Assembly: GCA_023663365.1 (NCBI GenBank)
Contig: JAMPHP010000004.1
Location: 1 to 64,000 of the forward strand
Origin: Muribaculaceae bacterium
Lineage (GTDB): Bacteria; Bacteroidota; Bacteroidia; Bacteroidales; Muribaculaceae
Direction of reading: 5' to 3'
Length of the DNA: 64,000 bases
Both the position numbers and the translations under genes were made by a program. Each line of letters starts with the position of its first letter. Position 1 is the first letter of the stretch. Below the pieces are notes generated by a model. It had not been told where the DNA came from. It worked only from the letters and a program-made list of their open reading frames with translations, and searched no databases. Below, in pieces: positions 32,920 through 40,734 of this stretch.

Positions 32920-34404
32920 CTATTTACCATTCAGTGCTTTCTCGACCTCCTCGCGGTCGTCGAAGTGATAGTCGACTCCGGCGATGGTCTGAGTGGTCTC
33001 GTGGCCTTTACCCGCCACCAGGATAATATCGCCGGGCTCCGCCTCGGCCACCGCTCTTGCTATGGCCTCGCGGCGGTCGACGATGGTGAGTGTGCGCTCG
33101 CGTGCTGCGGCATCGAGGCCGGCGAGCATGTCGGCGAGGATAGCCTGCGGCTCCTCGTCGCGCGGATTGTCGGAGGTGAGGATGAGGAGATCGGAGCGCT
33201 CGGCTGCTGCGCGCGCCATCAGCGGGCGCTTGCCGTGGTCGCGGTTGCCACCGGCACCGCACACAGCAATCACCCGACCTCCGCGGGCCACTTCATTTAT
33301 GGTGTCGAGCACGTTGATGAGGGCATCGGGGGTGTGGGCGTAGTCCACGATGGCAGTCACACCCGAAGGTGAGCGGAAGGGCTGGAAGCGGCCGGCCACA
33401 GGCACAAGGCTGCTCATGAGCACCGGGAGCTCGTCGGCGGGCACGCCAAGGAGCGATGCCGCGCCATAGACGGCGGCGAGGTTGGCGGCATTGAAGCGCC
33501 CCACAAAGCGGGTCTCCACCTGAGTGCCGTTGAAGTCGAGGAGCATACCGTCGATGCGATCCTCGACGATGCGCACGCGGAAGTCGGCGATGTCGCGGGT
33601 GGAGTAAGTGGTCTTGCGGCGGGCGGGAGTGTTCTGCAGCATCACCATGCCGTTGCGGTCGTCGGCGTTTGTGAGGGCGAAAGCCTCGGCAGGGAGCATG
33701 TCGAAGAACGACTTCTTGGCCTTGAGGTAGGCATCGAAGGTCTTGTGATAGTCGAGGTGGTCGCGCGTGAGATTGGTGAAGATGCCTCCGGCGAAAGTGA
33801 GCCCGGCGATGCGGTGCTGGTCGGCGGCATGGCTGCTCACCTCCATGGAGGCGAAGGTGCAACCGGCATCGACCATGCGGCGGAGCAAGGCGTTGAGGAG
33901 CACGGGGTCGGGGGTGGTGTGCTCAGCGGGCACGGCATCGCCGTCGACGATGTTGGCCACCGTGGAGATAAGGCCGGCCTTAAGCCCCCGCAGGCGCGCC
34001 AGCTCATAGAGCAGCGTGGCGATGGTGGTCTTGCCGTTGGTGCCGGTCACGCCCACGAGCGTGAGCTCGTCGGAGGGATCGCCGAAGAAGCGCGAGGCAA
34101 GGCGGCCGAGGGCTTCGCGGCTGTCGGGCACCACGATCAGCTCCACGCCTTCGGGGAGCTCCACGGCCTGCTCGGCCACCACCACCGAGGCACCGGCGGC
34201 AACAGCCTTGCCTATGAACTGATGGCCATCGACGGCCACGCCGCGGACGGCTACGAAGAGCGTGCCGGGGCGCACCATGCGCGAGTCGGCGGTGACGGCA
34301 CACACGGCGGTGTCGTCGGGGAGCGAAGATGTGGTGCGCGGAGCACTTATGGCATCGCGGAGAATATCGAGAGTGGCGGAGCGGCCGCCGTAAATATCTG
34401 TCAT
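32920..34404 (-). CDS. murE: UDP-MurNAc-tripeptide synthetase, meso-DAP type
   Basis: The 494-residue ligase adds the third residue of the stem peptide. ATP loop GVTGTNGKTTIATLLYELA, TTPDP, SSHAADQHRI, NLTRDHLDYHKTFDAYLKAK, and late DNPRDEEP are all present. The DNPR motif is the known marker for meso-diaminopimelate specificity, which predicts DAP-type peptidoglycan. The order in the cluster is ftsI, murE, mraY. No separate murF gene is seen inside the cluster in this window. Confidence 0.96.
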   Translation of the reverse strand: MTDIYGGRSATLDILRDAISAPRTTSSLPDDTAVCAVTADSRMVRPGTLFVAVRGVAVDGHQFIGKAVAAGASVVVAEQAVELPEGVELIVVPDSREALGRLASRFFGDPSDELTLVGVTGTNGKTTIATLLYELARLRGLKAGLISTVANIVDGDAVPAEHTTPDPVLLNALLRRMVDAGCTFASMEVSSHAADQHRIAGLTFAGGIFTNLTRDHLDYHKTFDAYLKAKKSFFDMLPAEAFALTNADDRNGMVMLQNTPARRKTTYSTRDIADFRVRIVEDRIDGMLLDFNGTQVETRFVGRFNAANLAAVYGAASLLGVPADELPVLMSSLVPVAGRFQPFRSPSGVTAIVDYAHTPDALINVLDTINEVARGGRVIAVCGAGGNRDHGKRPLMARAAAERSDLLILTSDNPRDEEPQAILADMLAGLDAAARERTLTIVDRREAIARAVAEAEPGDIILVAGKGHETTQTIAGVDYHFDDREEVEKALNGK

Positions 34405-34437
34405 GTCTGTTTCTTGTTCTAATTACGTCAATTTACG

Positions 34438-36642
34438 TCAATCGTGTCGGAGCTCAAGACGCACCTTAGTGCCTGGCGAAGCCTCGGAGCCTGCCTCGGG
34501 AGTCTGCGCGCACACATAGCCCACGCCATGAAAAGCCACGGCATAGCCGGCAGCCTCCAGCGTAGAGAGAGCCTCGCGCAGGCTCACGCCCTTCACGTCG
34601 GGCACATGGCCGCGGCTGCGGGCCTCATCGGGCCTGCGAATGGCACGTGTGGGGCCGAGGGCGAGGTCGGCATGGAGAGTGGCATGGCTCTGCCTGTTGA
34701 ACGACGAATATACCGTGGGCACCTTGCCCTCGCTGTCGGGCTCGGCAGCCATCACGGGGTCGTCGGCGAGCATACCGCGTGCATTGAGCTTAAGCGCGAG
34801 ATTCTTGAGCACCACGCCCGAGCTCACGGCGGGACCGCGGTATGGCACCTTGGGGTCGCTGATGAGCACTATACAGGTGTATTTGGGATTTTCATAGGGG
34901 AAGAAGCCGCAGAAAGTCACGCGGTAGTGCCCCTCGAGGTAACCGCCTTTGAAGGGCGGCAGATCGAGCTTCTTGCCGTTCTTGTCGAAGCGCGGACGCT
35001 TGTCCTCGAGGGCAATCTTGCAGGTGCCTGTCTTACCGGCGATTTCCACCACATCGTTGCGCAGACTCTTGGCCGTGCCACCCTGCTCCCACACCACGCC
35101 ACGCATCATCTTGCGGAGGATGGCGGCATTCTCAGGCGATATCATCTGCTCGCGCACATAGCTCACGGGAATCACGGAGTCGCGGCCGTCGGGGGTGCGG
35201 AGCCCCTTCACCAGACGCGGGCGCACGAAGCGACCGTCGTTGGCCACGGCATTGTAGAAGGCGCAAGTGTAGAGCGGCGGTATCATGGTGCAGTAGCCGA
35301 ATACCATGCGCGAAAGGTCGAGGCGACCGCCCGTGTTATTCTTCACACGGGGGAAGTAGGGCGGAATTTCGCGGGCTATGCCGGTGTTGAGGCGGTCGAA
35401 GAAACCGAGCTCGGCGAGGTCGCTGCGGAACTGCTGCGGATTGTGCTCATAGTGAGGCATGGTCATCTTCACCATGCCGATGTTCGACGAGTACTCTATG
35501 AAGCGGCTCACCGGCAGCGAGCCCGGCGAGTGAGTGTCGGATATGCTGCGCTTGCCCAGATAGGGGAAGCTGCGGCCTATGGGGTACTCGCGTGTGATCG
35601 GTTTGGCAAAGCCCTTCTCGAGGGCCACGGCCATAGTCATCACCTTCATCACCGAGCCGGGCTCGTAGGCCTGCACGGCACGGTTGAGAGCTTCTATGTA
35701 GCGAGGCTTGCGCGAGGTGCTGTCGCGCTCGAGGTTGGAGATGGCTTTTATATCGCCTGTGGCCACCTCCATGAGAATGGCGGTGCCCCAGTCGGCCTTG
35801 GCGTCGATGAGCATCTGGCCGAGCTCGGCCTCGAGTATATCCTGCATGGTGATGTCGATGGTGGTGGTGACATCGAAACCGTTGATTGCCGGGCGCTCGT
35901 CGGCATAGCGTGTGCCGCGGGTCGACACCACCTTGCGCTTGACACCGGGCACGCCGAAAAGCAGGGTGTCGAGGGCACGCTCGAGACCCGAGCGGCCATG
36001 CACCTCGGGGTCGTCGGCCGTCTGCCCCACGCGGCCTATACTCAGGCGCGCCATGCTGCCGAAGGGGTAGGAGCGCTTCATCACCATGTCAGACTTCAGA
36101 CCGGTGCAGTTGCTGCTGCGGAAAGCGCGGAAGAAGGGGAAGGTCTTCACGCGGCGCAGCATCTCCTCGGGCACACCCTTGGCGATGACGAAGTTGCGTG
36201 TGCGCTTCGACTTCTTCGGCTCTATGGCCTTAGTCATGCGGTCGATCCACTGCGAGCGCGTATATCGGGGGAAGGCCACCGCCAGCGAGTCGGCAATCAT
36301 AGGGATAGAGTCCACGAACTCCGCAATCTTGAAGCGCGAGGCCCGCAGGTCGAGCATGATGTCCACGTAGTAGAGATTGGTGGCAAGGATGGAGCCGTCG
36401 GAGGCCAGGATCTCGCCACGGTCGGGATATGTCACCACCGAGTCGGCCAGGGTCGATGCCGCCATGCGATTCCAGTCGGAGGCATGTATCACCGTGGTGC
36501 GGACGAGCATCACGGCAATAGCCACCGCCAGGATAGCGGTAGCCACAAAGATAATACCGAAACGCCCGACCACAAAGGTCTGCTTGGGCGTGATGCGCTC
36601 ATCGGCGCTTTTCTTGCTGCGGGGCGAGGAGTTGTCGGACAT
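34438..36642 (-). CDS. ftsI: Septal transpeptidase FtsI/PBP with C-terminal PASTA domain
   Basis: The 734-residue class B penicillin-binding protein has an N-terminal membrane helix (FGIIFVATAILAVAIAVMLV), a dimerisation domain, and then the transpeptidase motifs. These are SxxK in YEPGSVMKVMTM, SxN in EYSSNIGMVKM, and KTG in IAGKTGTCKIAL. The last 65 residues form one PASTA domain (VPDVKGVSLREALSTLEAAGYAV). It cross-links septal peptidoglycan together with FtsW. The start lies seven bases after ftsL. Confidence 0.95.
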   Translation of the reverse strand: MSDNSSPRSKKSADERITPKQTFVVGRFGIIFVATAILAVAIAVMLVRTTVIHASDWNRMAASTLADSVVTYPDRGEILASDGSILATNLYYVDIMLDLRASRFKIAEFVDSIPMIADSLAVAFPRYTRSQWIDRMTKAIEPKKSKRTRNFVIAKGVPEEMLRRVKTFPFFRAFRSSNCTGLKSDMVMKRSYPFGSMARLSIGRVGQTADDPEVHGRSGLERALDTLLFGVPGVKRKVVSTRGTRYADERPAINGFDVTTTIDITMQDILEAELGQMLIDAKADWGTAILMEVATGDIKAISNLERDSTSRKPRYIEALNRAVQAYEPGSVMKVMTMAVALEKGFAKPITREYPIGRSFPYLGKRSISDTHSPGSLPVSRFIEYSSNIGMVKMTMPHYEHNPQQFRSDLAELGFFDRLNTGIAREIPPYFPRVKNNTGGRLDLSRMVFGYCTMIPPLYTCAFYNAVANDGRFVRPRLVKGLRTPDGRDSVIPVSYVREQMISPENAAILRKMMRGVVWEQGGTAKSLRNDVVEIAGKTGTCKIALEDKRPRFDKNGKKLDLPPFKGGYLEGHYRVTFCGFFPYENPKYTCIVLISDPKVPYRGPAVSSGVVLKNLALKLNARGMLADDPVMAAEPDSEGKVPTVYSSFNRQSHATLHADLALGPTRAIRRPDEARSRGHVPDVKGVSLREALSTLEAAGYAVAFHGVGYVCAQTPEAGSEASPGTKVRLELRHD

Positions 36643-36649
36643 CGGATGC

Positions 36650-36988
36650 TTATTTCGATTTTTGTTCTACAATTTCAGGACGTCGGTCGGGGATTGTGAG
36701 GCCCAGGCGCAGCGAGTCGACAAGATGCAACATCGCCGACTCACGTGTGAGGGTCATATAGCGCGACCGCTCTTTCTGCTTCTCGGTGCTCATCACGTTG
36801 ATCTGGCGGTTGAGCCGGTCGACAGTGTTCTGACTGGTGGCGCACTCGAAGCGCAGCGCAATCATCACAATAGCGGCAAGCACAATCATGCAGGTCGAGA
36901 AAAAGTGCTTCATGAAGAAGCGGCTCGACACCACATCGCCTTGAATCACACTGCGGACACCGCCGCCTATCTTTGCGAGAACACCCAT
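36650..36988 (-). CDS. ftsL: FtsL-like division protein
   Basis: A 112-residue bitopic protein with one central membrane helix (FFSTCMIVLAAIVMIAL) followed by a coiled-coil-like segment (NTVDRLNRQINVMSTEKQKERSRYMTLT). Sequence is poorly conserved, as for all FtsL proteins; size, topology and position between rsmH and ftsI make the call. The 99-bp gap to rsmH contains an AT-rich inverted repeat (TTATAATTTTCAA and its complement) and an A/T run. Confidence 0.85.
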   Translation of the reverse strand: MGVLAKIGGGVRSVIQGDVVSSRFFMKHFFSTCMIVLAAIVMIALRFECATSQNTVDRLNRQINVMSTEKQKERSRYMTLTRESAMLHLVDSLRLGLTIPDRRPEIVEQKSK

Positions 36989-37087
36989 GGGGAGAAGTTA
37001 TGAGTTTTGAGATATGAGGTATGAGTTAAATGTTTTTTTTTTTGCTGAGAGCCTGAAACTTATAATTTTCAATTTATAATTTGAAAA

Positions 37088-38002
37088 TTATAATTTCTCC
37101 GCGACTCTGAGCTTGGCGCTGCGGGAGCGCGGATTGGCGAGCACCTCGGCCTCGTCGGGCACTATGGGCTTGGAGCCGAGCGCTTTCATGGGAGCCGTTG
37201 AGCGGCCGAAGAAATCCTTCTGCACCTCGCCGCTCACCGAGCCGCCGCGCATGAAGTTCTTCACCATGCGGTCCTCAAGCGAGTGATAGGTGATTACCGC
37301 CAGACGGCCTCCGGGCCTGAGCACCTCCACCGACGCCTCGAGGAAGGCCTCAAGCGCCTCCATCTCGCCGTTGACGGCTATGCGCAGCGCCTGAAAGACC
37401 TGCGCGAGCTCCTTCTTGCGGTTGGCCGGACTCACGAAGCGCCCCGCCAAATCGGCCAGCTGACCGGTGGTGAGTACGCCACCGTCGGAGCGGGCGGCCA
37501 CCAGCGCCTTGGCAAGGCGGCGTGCCTGCTTGAACTCACCGTAGACCTTGAAAATGGTGGTGAGCTCATCTTCCGAGGCCGAAGCAACAAGGTCGGCAGC
37601 CGTGCGACCACCGTCCTTATTCATGCGCATGTCCAGAGGACCGTCGGCACGGAACGAAAAGCCGCGGGCAGCCTCGTCGAAGTGATGCGACGACACCCCG
37701 AGGTCGGCCAGAATACCATCCACCTTACCCGTGATGCCATAGTAGTCGCAGTAGTTGAGCAGATAGCGAAAGTTGCCGTGCACCGCCGTGAAAGCATCAT
37801 CGACAAAAGCCCTGGCGATGGCGTCGGAGTCCTGATCGATGCTGTAGAGATGACCGCCGGTGCCTCGCAACTGCGCCAGGATGGCACCCGAGTGACCGCC
37901 GCCACCCAAGGTGGCATCAATATAAACACCGCCGGGCCGGAGAGCCAAAGCCTCCAGACTCTGCGGCAACAAAGCCGGAATATGATAAACGTTCTGGTCC
38001 AT
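37088..38002 (-). CDS. rsmH: 16S rRNA (cytosine-1402-N4)-methyltransferase
   Basis: The 304-residue SAM-dependent enzyme, formerly MraW. Motifs are HIPALLPQSLEAL, YIDATLGGGGHSGAIL (SAM site), DGILADLGVSSHHFDEAARGFSFRADGPLDMRM, FQALRIAVNGEMEALE and VITYHSLEDRMVKNFM. It is the first gene of the dcw cluster here. In many bacteria mraZ lies directly ahead of it, but no such gene is visible in the interval up to 38245. Confidence 0.97.
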   Translation of the reverse strand: MDQNVYHIPALLPQSLEALALRPGGVYIDATLGGGGHSGAILAQLRGTGGHLYSIDQDSDAIARAFVDDAFTAVHGNFRYLLNYCDYYGITGKVDGILADLGVSSHHFDEAARGFSFRADGPLDMRMNKDGGRTAADLVASASEDELTTIFKVYGEFKQARRLAKALVAARSDGGVLTTGQLADLAGRFVSPANRKKELAQVFQALRIAVNGEMEALEAFLEASVEVLRPGGRLAVITYHSLEDRMVKNFMRGGSVSGEVQKDFFGRSTAPMKALGSKPIVPDEAEVLANPRSRSAKLRVAEKL

Positions 38003-38197
38003 AGTAAATTACACCACCCCGCGACAAGAGCTGAAACACAGAGTGAAATCCGATGTAAAATTAGTGAAAATCGACGGAAATTTGCATATCAAAACTAAAA
38101 TAAATCGCCACGGGATAAAAAAAGTTATCAACACCCGCTCCGAGTGCTGATACGCGGACAATTGAGTGTTTACATTTGCAAACTCACACGCCCGCAC

Positions 38198-38228
38198 TTG
38201 CCGGAGACAAAGCCAATGAGTAATTTTG
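38198..38228 (+). promoter_or_regulatory. Promoter of the EamA transporter gene
   Basis: TTG at 38198-38200, exactly 20 bp, TAATTTTG at 38221-38228. It decides the start: transcription should begin near 38235, so the ATG at 38246 is used rather than the in-frame ATGs at 38144 and 38216. Confidence 0.75.
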
Positions 38229-38245
38229 TGCCCAAAACCACGAAC

Positions 38246-39181
38246 ATGAACCCGAAAGTCAAAGGATATATACTCGGCGCCATCGCCGCCGCCACCTACG
38301 GCACCAACCCCCTCTTCGCACTCCCGCTCTATGCCGAAGGCATGGATGCCGACTCCGTGCTCTTCTTCCGCTACGTGCTGGCGCTGCCCGTGATAGCCCT
38401 CATGCTGAAAGTACGCGGCCACAGCTTCGGCACCCGCAGCCGCGAGGTGCCGCGCCTTGCCCTCTCGGGCATCCTGGTGGCGCTGTCGTCGCTGACACTC
38501 TTCGAGAGCTACAACTACATGGATGCCGGCATCGCCTCCACCCTGCTCTTCGTGTACCCTCTTATGGTGGCCGGCATCATGACTATATTCTTCGGCGAGC
38601 GGCTCACCCTCAGCACCGTGCTGTGCAACATCCTCGCACTCGGCGGCATAGGCCTGCTCTTCAAGGCCTCCGACGGTGCCACCCTCTCGCTCACGGGCAC
38701 GGCACTGGTGATGGCCTCGTCGCTGGTCTACGCACTCTACATAGTGATAGTCAACCGCCCGGGCCTGCGCGAGATACCCACCCTCAAGATCATCTTCTAC
38801 GTGCTGTGCACGGGCACACTGCTCTTCGGTGCCAAAATCCTCGCCGGCGGCGGCTCTTTCAGCACACCGTCGCACTGGTATATGTGGGGCTGCGTGCTCG
38901 CTCTGGCCGTGCTACCCACGGTGGTATCCTTCCTTTGCACCACCGCGGCCATACAGTATATCGGCCCCACCCCGACGGCCATCCTCGGTGCCCTCGAGCC
39001 ACTCACCGCCGTGGTGATAGGCATCAGCATCTTCGGCGAGACCATGACAGGCCGCGACTGGCTCGGGCTCGTCCTCATCGTCACCGCCGTGACACTCGTG
39101 GTGGCCGGAGGAAAAATAAGTCAGGCGCTGGTCCGCTTCCGTAAGCTTTTCCCGCGCCTGACTCGTAAAAATTCCAAATAA
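38246..39181 (+). CDS. EamA/DMT family transporter
   Basis: The 311-residue inner-membrane protein has ten hydrophobic helices in two EamA halves: GYILGAIAAATYGTNPLF with LFFRYVLALPVIAL in the first, and TALVMASSLVYALYIVIVNRP with YIGPTPTAILGALEPLTAVVIGISIFGE in the second. Members export or import amino acids, purines or other small metabolites; the substrate is unknown. The last 22 codons contain a perfect 10-bp inverted repeat that appears to serve as the terminator of the convergent metK gene, whose stop lies only three bases from this stop. Confidence 0.9.
   Translation: MNPKVKGYILGAIAAATYGTNPLFALPLYAEGMDADSVLFFRYVLALPVIALMLKVRGHSFGTRSREVPRLALSGILVALSSLTLFESYNYMDAGIASTLLFVYPLMVAGIMTIFFGERLTLSTVLCNILALGGIGLLFKASDGATLSLTGTALVMASSLVYALYIVIVNRPGLREIPTLKIIFYVLCTGTLLFGAKILAGGGSFSTPSHWYMWGCVLALAVLPTVVSFLCTTAAIQYIGPTPTAILGALEPLTAVVIGISIFGETMTGRDWLGLVLIVTAVTLVVAGGKISQALVRFRKLFPRLTRKNSK
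39112..39163 (-). terminator. Terminator of metK embedded in the neighbouring coding region
   Basis: On the minus strand AGTCAGGCGC (39163-39154) and GCGCCTGACT (39128-39119) form a perfect 10-bp stem, followed by TATTTTTCC. The stem lies wholly inside the 3' end of the EamA gene, 22 bp past the metK stop. Confidence 0.7.
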
Positions 39182-39184
39182 ATC

Positions 39185-40471
39185 TTAGATACCGAAGGCT
39201 GCCTTGACGGCATCCACGGCATCGAGCTTCTCCCATGTGAAGAGCTCCACCTCTCGGGTGAAGGGCTCTTCGTAGTGCGAGGCGAAGGTCTTGGTGACGG
39301 TGCGCGGCACACGGCCTACGTGGCCGTAGGAAGCCGTTTCGCGATAGATGGGATTGCGGAGCTTGAGGCGCTGCTCGATGGCGTAGGGGCGCATATCGAA
39401 GAGCTCGGCCACCTTCTCGGCGATGGCTTCGTCGGAGAGTGCCACGTGTGCCGTGCCATAGGTGTTCACATTGATGCTCACGGGCTCGGCCACACCGATG
39501 GCATAGGCCACCTGCACGAGCATACGGTCGGCCACACCTGCGGCCACGAGGTTCTTGGCGATATGGCGTGCGGCGTAGGCTGCCGAGCGGTCGACCTTCG
39601 AGGGGTCCTTACCCGAGAAAGCACCGCCGCCGTGGGCTCCGTGGCCACCGTAGGTATCCACAATGATCTTGCGACCGGTGAGGCCGGTGTCGCCGTGGGG
39701 GCCACCGATCACAAACTTTCCGGTGGGGTTGACGTGGAGCGTGAAGTCGCCGTCGAGCAGCGGGCGCAGCTCTTCGGGAAGCGCGGCACGGGTGCGGGGG
39801 ATGAGGATGTCGCGCACATCGCGGCGGATGGTGTCGAGCATACGGCTGTCGGCCTCGTCCTGACTGATACCCTGTGCCTTGGCATCGATAAACTCATCGT
39901 GCTGAGTCGATACCACGATAGTGTCGATGCGGCACGGACGGCCTGCTTCATCGTACTCTACCGTGACCTGACTCTTGGCATCGGGGCGGAGGTAAGTCAT
40001 GTCGACACCCTCGCGGCGGATGTCGGCAAGGGTCATCAGGAGTGCATGGCTCAGCGCGAGGCTCAGCGGGATGAAGAGAGGAGTCTCGTTGGTGGCGTAG
40101 CCGAACATCATGCCCTGGTCGCCGGCGCCCTGTGCTTCCTGCTCGGCGCGCTCCACACCGCGGTTGATATCCTGGCTCTGCTCGTGCACGGCAAGGAGCA
40201 CGCCGCACGAATTGCCGTCGAAGCGGAGCTCCGAGCGGTCGTAGCCTATCTCGTTGATCACACGGCGGGCTGTCTCCTGCATGTCGATGTAGGCATCGCT
40301 CTTGATTTCGCCGGCAACGACTACCTGGCCTGTGGTGACGAGAGTCTCGCAGGCGACTTTCGACTGCGGGTCGCGGGCGAGAAATTCATCGAGGATAGCA
40401 TCGGAAATCTGGTCGGCAACTTTATCGGGATGTCCTTCCGACACCGACTCTGAGGTGAAGAGATGTTTCAT
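39185..40471 (-). CDS. metK: S-adenosylmethionine synthetase
   Basis: The ATG at 40471 gives 428 residues beginning [21 protein letters not shown], the canonical N-terminus; the 39 upstream in-frame residues come from the riboswitch and terminator region and are rejected. Other motifs are [32 protein letters not shown] and [21 protein letters not shown]. The enzyme makes SAM from methionine and ATP. It should be controlled by its own product: a SAM-II-like aptamer and a strong terminator lie between its promoter (40676-40706) and the start codon. Confidence 0.97.
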   Translation of the reverse strand: MKHLFTSESVSEGHPDKVADQISDAILDEFLARDPQSKVACETLVTTGQVVVAGEIKSDAYIDMQETARRVINEIGYDRSELRFDGNSCGVLLAVHEQSQDINRGVERAEQEAQGAGDQGMMFGYATNETPLFIPLSLALSHALLMTLADIRREGVDMTYLRPDAKSQVTVEYDEAGRPCRIDTIVVSTQHDEFIDAKAQGISQDEADSRMLDTIRRDVRDILIPRTRAALPEELRPLLDGDFTLHVNPTGKFVIGGPHGDTGLTGRKIIVDTYGGHGAHGGGAFSGKDPSKVDRSAAYAARHIAKNLVAAGVADRMLVQVAYAIGVAEPVSINVNTYGTAHVALSDEAIAEKVAELFDMRPYAIEQRLKLRNPIYRETASYGHVGRVPRTVTKTFASHYEEPFTREVELFTWEKLDAVDAVKAAFGI

Positions 40472-40502
40472 TTTATTGCTTTGCTTGAGTTGGCTTATTA
40501 AT

Positions 40503-40541
40503 AAAAAAAGCGATAGCGCCGGGTGCCCCGAGTGCTGTCGC
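40503..40541 (-). terminator. Attenuator hairpin ahead of metK
   Basis: On the minus strand GCGACAGC pairs with GCTATCGC (one C-A mismatch), enclosing a perfect CGGG-GCA-CCCG stem, followed directly by seven T. It lies about 60 bp downstream of the aptamer and 32 bp before the metK start, so it can act as the off-switch. Confidence 0.85.
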
Positions 40542-40599
40542 AACCAAAAATAAACCGTATCCATGAAGCCGGCACCCTGCGCGGGCACACGACCGTGAT

Positions 40600-40652
40600 A
40601 GCGATTTTAGCATTTTTTCGGGTGGTTGCAAGCAGCCAAATCTGTCCACCGA
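40600..40652 (-). promoter_or_regulatory. SAM-II-like riboswitch in the metK leader
   Basis: On the minus strand GGTGG (40650-40646) pairs with CCACC (40625-40621), enclosing ACAGATTTGGCTGCTTGCAA. The 3' side continues CGAAAAAATGCTAAAATCGC. This matches the known SAM-II layout of a short stem, an inner GATTT and TTGCAA directly before the stem's 3' strand, and a trailing AAATG-x-GCTAAAA tail that folds back as a pseudoknot. The position is right: 24 nt after the -7 box and upstream of a terminator before metK. SAM-II is known mainly from Alphaproteobacteria and some Bacteroidetes. Identification is by eye. Confidence 0.7.
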
Positions 40653-40675
40653 AAGGCGCCGGGCCTTTTCGAGCG

Positions 40676-40706
40676 CAAAGGTAGGCATTGAGCGCGACAT
40701 ACGCAA
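40676..40706 (-). promoter_or_regulatory. metK promoter
   Basis: On the minus strand TTG at 40706-40704, 20 bp, TACCTTTG at 40683-40676. Predicted transcript start near 40669, giving a leader of about 200 nt that carries the riboswitch and terminator. Confidence 0.8.
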
Positions 40707-40734
40707 GCCGCAAGCGCTTTTTTTGCAAAATTTA

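Noticed and set aside
34444-36699. A 751-codon open frame on the plus strand
   Set aside because: Antisense to ftsI, which has SxxK, SxN and KTG motifs; the antisense product shows no family resemblance.
36988-37087. Repeated ATGAGTT/GAGATATGAG wording upstream of ftsL and again near 21812-21824
   Set aside because: Low-complexity, AT-rich leader sequence with no stable spacing or symmetry; too short and degenerate to call a shared regulatory site.
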